Below are positions 30,614 to 32,015 of a stretch of DNA of 32,015 nucleotides, piece by piece. Where the stretch lies: the NCBI GenBank assembly GCA_001793235.1, contig MGHM01000010.1, positions 1-32,015 of the forward strand, read 5' to 3'. Made by a program: the position numbers and the translations under genes. The notes beneath the pieces are model-generated. The model searched no databases. It was not told where the DNA came from and was given only the letters and a program-made list of their open reading frames with translations. This DNA is from Candidatus Woesebacteria bacterium RIFCSPLOWO2_01_FULL_44_24b. GTDB lineage: Bacteria; Patescibacteriota; Microgenomatia; UBA8517. Each line of letters opens with the position of its first letter. Within the stretch, counting starts at the first letter, position 1.

Positions 30614-31333
30614 ATGGCGAGTACTGAAATTAAACTACATTATTACCAAAAAGCACTCGTTAAAAAGCTGACATTAGCCAAAACTGGTAAGCGATTTAAC
30701 CAGCTTATTATAAAGGGCCTTGAGAGCGAGCATATGAATTACCACCTTAAACAACTTCTTGAGACCGGATTTGTGGTTAAAAAAGAAGATATCTATGTTT
30801 TGACGGACGCAGGAAAAGATTATTCAAATTTACTCGACGATGGATTGGCAGTTACCGAAAAGCAACCCAAGACTTCAATCATTATCTGGGGAGTGAGAAA
30901 AAACAAAAAAGGCGAAGTCGAGCATCTTTTAAATAGGAGATTACGACAACCCTATTACGGAAAAGTTGGAAGAATTACCGGGAAAGTGATTTTTGGTGAA
31001 ACGCTTCGCCAAGCCGCCGAGCGGGAGTTATATGAAGAAACAGGGCTTATGGCAAAAAATTTTACTCTTGAGGAAATCTACAGGAAACTCAGAAAAAGAG
31101 AGGATGGAATTTTCGTCCAGGACGTGATTTTTTACATTTTCTTTGTGACGGAATTTTCCGGGAAACTTATCAAAAAGACTCCATTTCAAGAAAACTTCTG
31201 GGCAAGCAAAAAGGAAATCTTTGGCAAGAACAAAAATAACTACGATCTTTACGATGACTTTGTGATAGATGAGAGAATGAAACCCAGAACACTAAAACTC
31301 AAAGAACATGTAGGAGTTGCCGAGGGATTTTAG
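30614..31333 (+). CDS. NUDIX hydrolase with N-terminal helical/winged-helix domain
   Basis: A 239-aa protein. The first 75 residues form a winged-helix-like domain (HYYQKALVKKLTLAKTGKRF, YHLKQLLETGFVVKKEDIYVL, LTDAGKDYSNLL). The rest is a NUDIX domain whose box is GKVIFGETLRQAAERELYEE followed by TG, matching GX5EX7REUXEEXGU. The fusion recalls NUDIX regulators such as NrtR, though there the order is NUDIX then HTH. It may sense a nucleotide and act on DNA, or be a plain hydrolase. It is divergent from the peptidase E-like gene. Confidence 0.8.
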   Translation: MASTEIKLHYYQKALVKKLTLAKTGKRFNQLIIKGLESEHMNYHLKQLLETGFVVKKEDIYVLTDAGKDYSNLLDDGLAVTEKQPKTSIIIWGVRKNKKGEVEHLLNRRLRQPYYGKVGRITGKVIFGETLRQAAERELYEETGLMAKNFTLEEIYRKLRKREDGIFVQDVIFYIFFVTEFSGKLIKKTPFQENFWASKKEIFGKNKNNYDLYDDFVIDERMKPRTLKLKEHVGVAEGF

Positions 31334-31337
31334 CTTC

Positions 31338-31358
31338 TGAAGCAAGAAAGAGTTTCAT
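31338..31358. repeat. Right copy of the 21-bp direct repeat
   Basis: Matches 29829-29849 in the same orientation at 20 of 21 positions. It starts 5 bp after the HTH-NUDIX stop codon. Weak TGAAGC/GTTTCA arms within it could form a small hairpin. Confidence 0.65.
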
Positions 31359-31379
31359 AATTTGTATTATACACAACAC

Positions 31380-31655
31380 TCACTTCCCGTAAACTTGAGT
31401 GTGAGTGCCGATATCTATAAAAACGAAATGGTCTTTACTTCGCTCAAGGTAGACTACACGAATATCGCCCGTAATGCTAAACGAACTGAATCCTTGCAAT
31501 TTTCCAGATAGCGCGTGGTCTTCCAAATAAGGACTTTTTCTGTCCACTTTAAAAAGCTCTACTTGTTCTTTATAAAATCTGACCAAATTCTTGTGTGGGT
31601 GAATACGTTTCCTAAAATGAGGTTCAAATTTTCTCCCTAATGTTATTCTCACCAT
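31380..31655 (-). CDS. RelE/YafQ-like mRNA interferase toxin
   Basis: A 91-aa protein of the type II toxin fold. The C-terminal half has the family pattern DHALSGKLQGFSSFSITGDI, RVVYLE and FIDIGTHTQVYGK, with a candidate catalytic His in GTHTQVY and Arg in the RVVY strand. Such toxins cleave ribosome-bound mRNA. ATG 31655 is preferred to TTG 31661. It lies 9 bp after the antitoxin stop, the usual antitoxin-first order. Confidence 0.85.
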   Translation of the reverse strand: MVRITLGRKFEPHFRKRIHPHKNLVRFYKEQVELFKVDRKSPYLEDHALSGKLQGFSSFSITGDIRVVYLERSKDHFVFIDIGTHTQVYGK

Positions 31656-31664
31656 AAACAATAA

Positions 31665-31955
31665 TCATGAAGTGAGATCTTTCATCATTTCGTCAACCGA
31701 GGTGTAAGACTTTAAATTTCCCTTCTTTTCATCTTCTAAAAATTCTTTGTATCTTTTCTCAAGTACCGCTTCTTCCCTTGGGGTAAGATACTCAACTTTC
31801 TCCCCAATGTGTATGTCCAAATCCTTTTTGGCCAGTTTTGTCATAATGACACGCATAGCTTCTTGTAATGATGAGAAACCATATTCCTCTGCCACTACTT
31901 GAGCCGAATCGCGAAGCTTTTTGTCCATTGGTACTTGTACAATTACTCTGGTCAT
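31665..31955 (-). CDS. RelB/DinJ-like antitoxin
   Basis: A 96-aa protein. The N-terminal ribbon-helix-helix segment (MTRVIVQVPMDKKLRDSAQV, YGFSSLQEAMRVIMTKLAKK) should bind the operator. The C-terminal tail is charged (VLEKRYKEFLEDEKKGNLKS) and expected to wrap the toxin. The gene is first in the pair, with a full promoter 7 bp before its ATG, and an inverted repeat over the -10 suits autoregulation. Confidence 0.85.
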   Translation of the reverse strand: MTRVIVQVPMDKKLRDSAQVVAEEYGFSSLQEAMRVIMTKLAKKDLDIHIGEKVEYLTPREEAVLEKRYKEFLEDEKKGNLKSYTSVDEMMKDLTS

Positions 31956-31957
31956 AC

Positions 31958-31980
31958 ATACAATTATAAAGGTTTTGTAT
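31958..31980. promoter_or_regulatory. Possible operator of the toxin-antitoxin pair
   Basis: ATACAA (31958-31963) and TTGTAT (31975-31980) are perfect 6-bp arms flanking the -10 box. Confidence 0.45.
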
Positions 31981-31990
31981 CGCTAGTCAA
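31963..31990 (-). promoter_or_regulatory. Promoter of the toxin-antitoxin pair
   Basis: On the minus strand TTGACT (31985-31990), 16-bp spacer, perfect TATAAT (31963-31968), then 7 bp to ATG 31955: a strong, leaderless promoter. Confidence 0.7.
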
Positions 31991-32000
31991 TAATTATTTG

Positions 32001-32009
32001 TGGTAAAAT
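32001..32009 (+). promoter_or_regulatory. Extended -10 at the right edge
   Basis: TGG-TAAAAT, identical to the rnpB promoter element, 6 bp before the window ends. A plus-strand gene or RNA probably starts at or just past 32015. Confidence 0.5.
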
Positions 32010-32015
32010 AAAGAA

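Noticed and set aside
1..32015. CRISPR arrays, insertion sequences, integrases or prophage genes
   Set aside because: No regularly spaced repeat-spacer pattern, transposase or integrase was found; only short direct repeats are present.

Overview
The window reads as a compact bacterial chromosome segment with standard stop-codon use (TGA is a stop). It most likely comes from a Candidate Phyla Radiation (Patescibacteria) lineage, perhaps Microgenomates-like. That placement is inference from gene content and from reduced enzymes: an AspRS without its GAD insertion, an RNase Y without its membrane anchor, an endonuclease III without FeS cysteines and a short Rel protein. Genes are packed with 1-20 bp gaps or overlaps. 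Most first genes of transcription units have a -10 box (TANAAT, often with a TG extension) only 5-8 nt before the start codon, so leaderless mRNAs appear to be the rule. Several starts given here are moved downstream of the longest ORF for this reason.

Layout. 1-300: tRNA-Gln with REP-like repeats. 298-1836: a DinB-like protein, unknowns and a DUF4258 protein. 1852-4158: gltX and an uncharacterised membrane-anchored protein, divergent from a second membrane-anchored unknown (4194-5264). 5249-11366: minus-strand run recJ, rel, DUF5678, retropepsin, aspS, D,D-carboxypeptidase. 11394-12770: cca. 13074-17566: operon DUF4446, DUF3048, HTH-nucleotidyltransferase, secD, secF. 17648-20593: nth, an unknown, CAP protein, dtd, matrixin-like protease. 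20663-20954: rnpB with promoter and terminator. 20982-22827: miaA and an AI-2E family transporter. 22857-24951: a three-gene plus-strand unit (TPR protein, unknown, APH-like kinase). 24944-28558: HU, small membrane protein, rny, recX, recA. 28707-31955: accessory region with two NUDIX proteins, tRNA-Pro, a peptidase E-like protein and a RelBE-like toxin-antitoxin pair.

The housekeeping genes cover tRNA charging and maturation (gltX, aspS, cca, miaA, dtd, rnpB), stringent response (rel), recombination and repair (recA, recX, recJ, nth), protein export (secDF), RNA decay (rny) and the cell envelope.

The most interesting signals lie outside the standard genes. First, the DUF5678-retropepsin pair sits between the rel 3' end and a second, decayed copy of the last ten rel codons, which looks like an insertion scar. 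Second, a near-identical 21-bp direct repeat brackets the peptidase E/HTH-NUDIX segment next to tRNA-Pro. Third, leaderless starts and back-to-back divergent -10 boxes recur through the window. Fourth, a perfect 9-bp-arm palindrome lies over the recA -35. Fifth, a short ORF with a strong Shine-Dalgarno ends inside a terminator hairpin between recX and rny. Sixth, the TPR/unknown/APH-like operon is unassigned.
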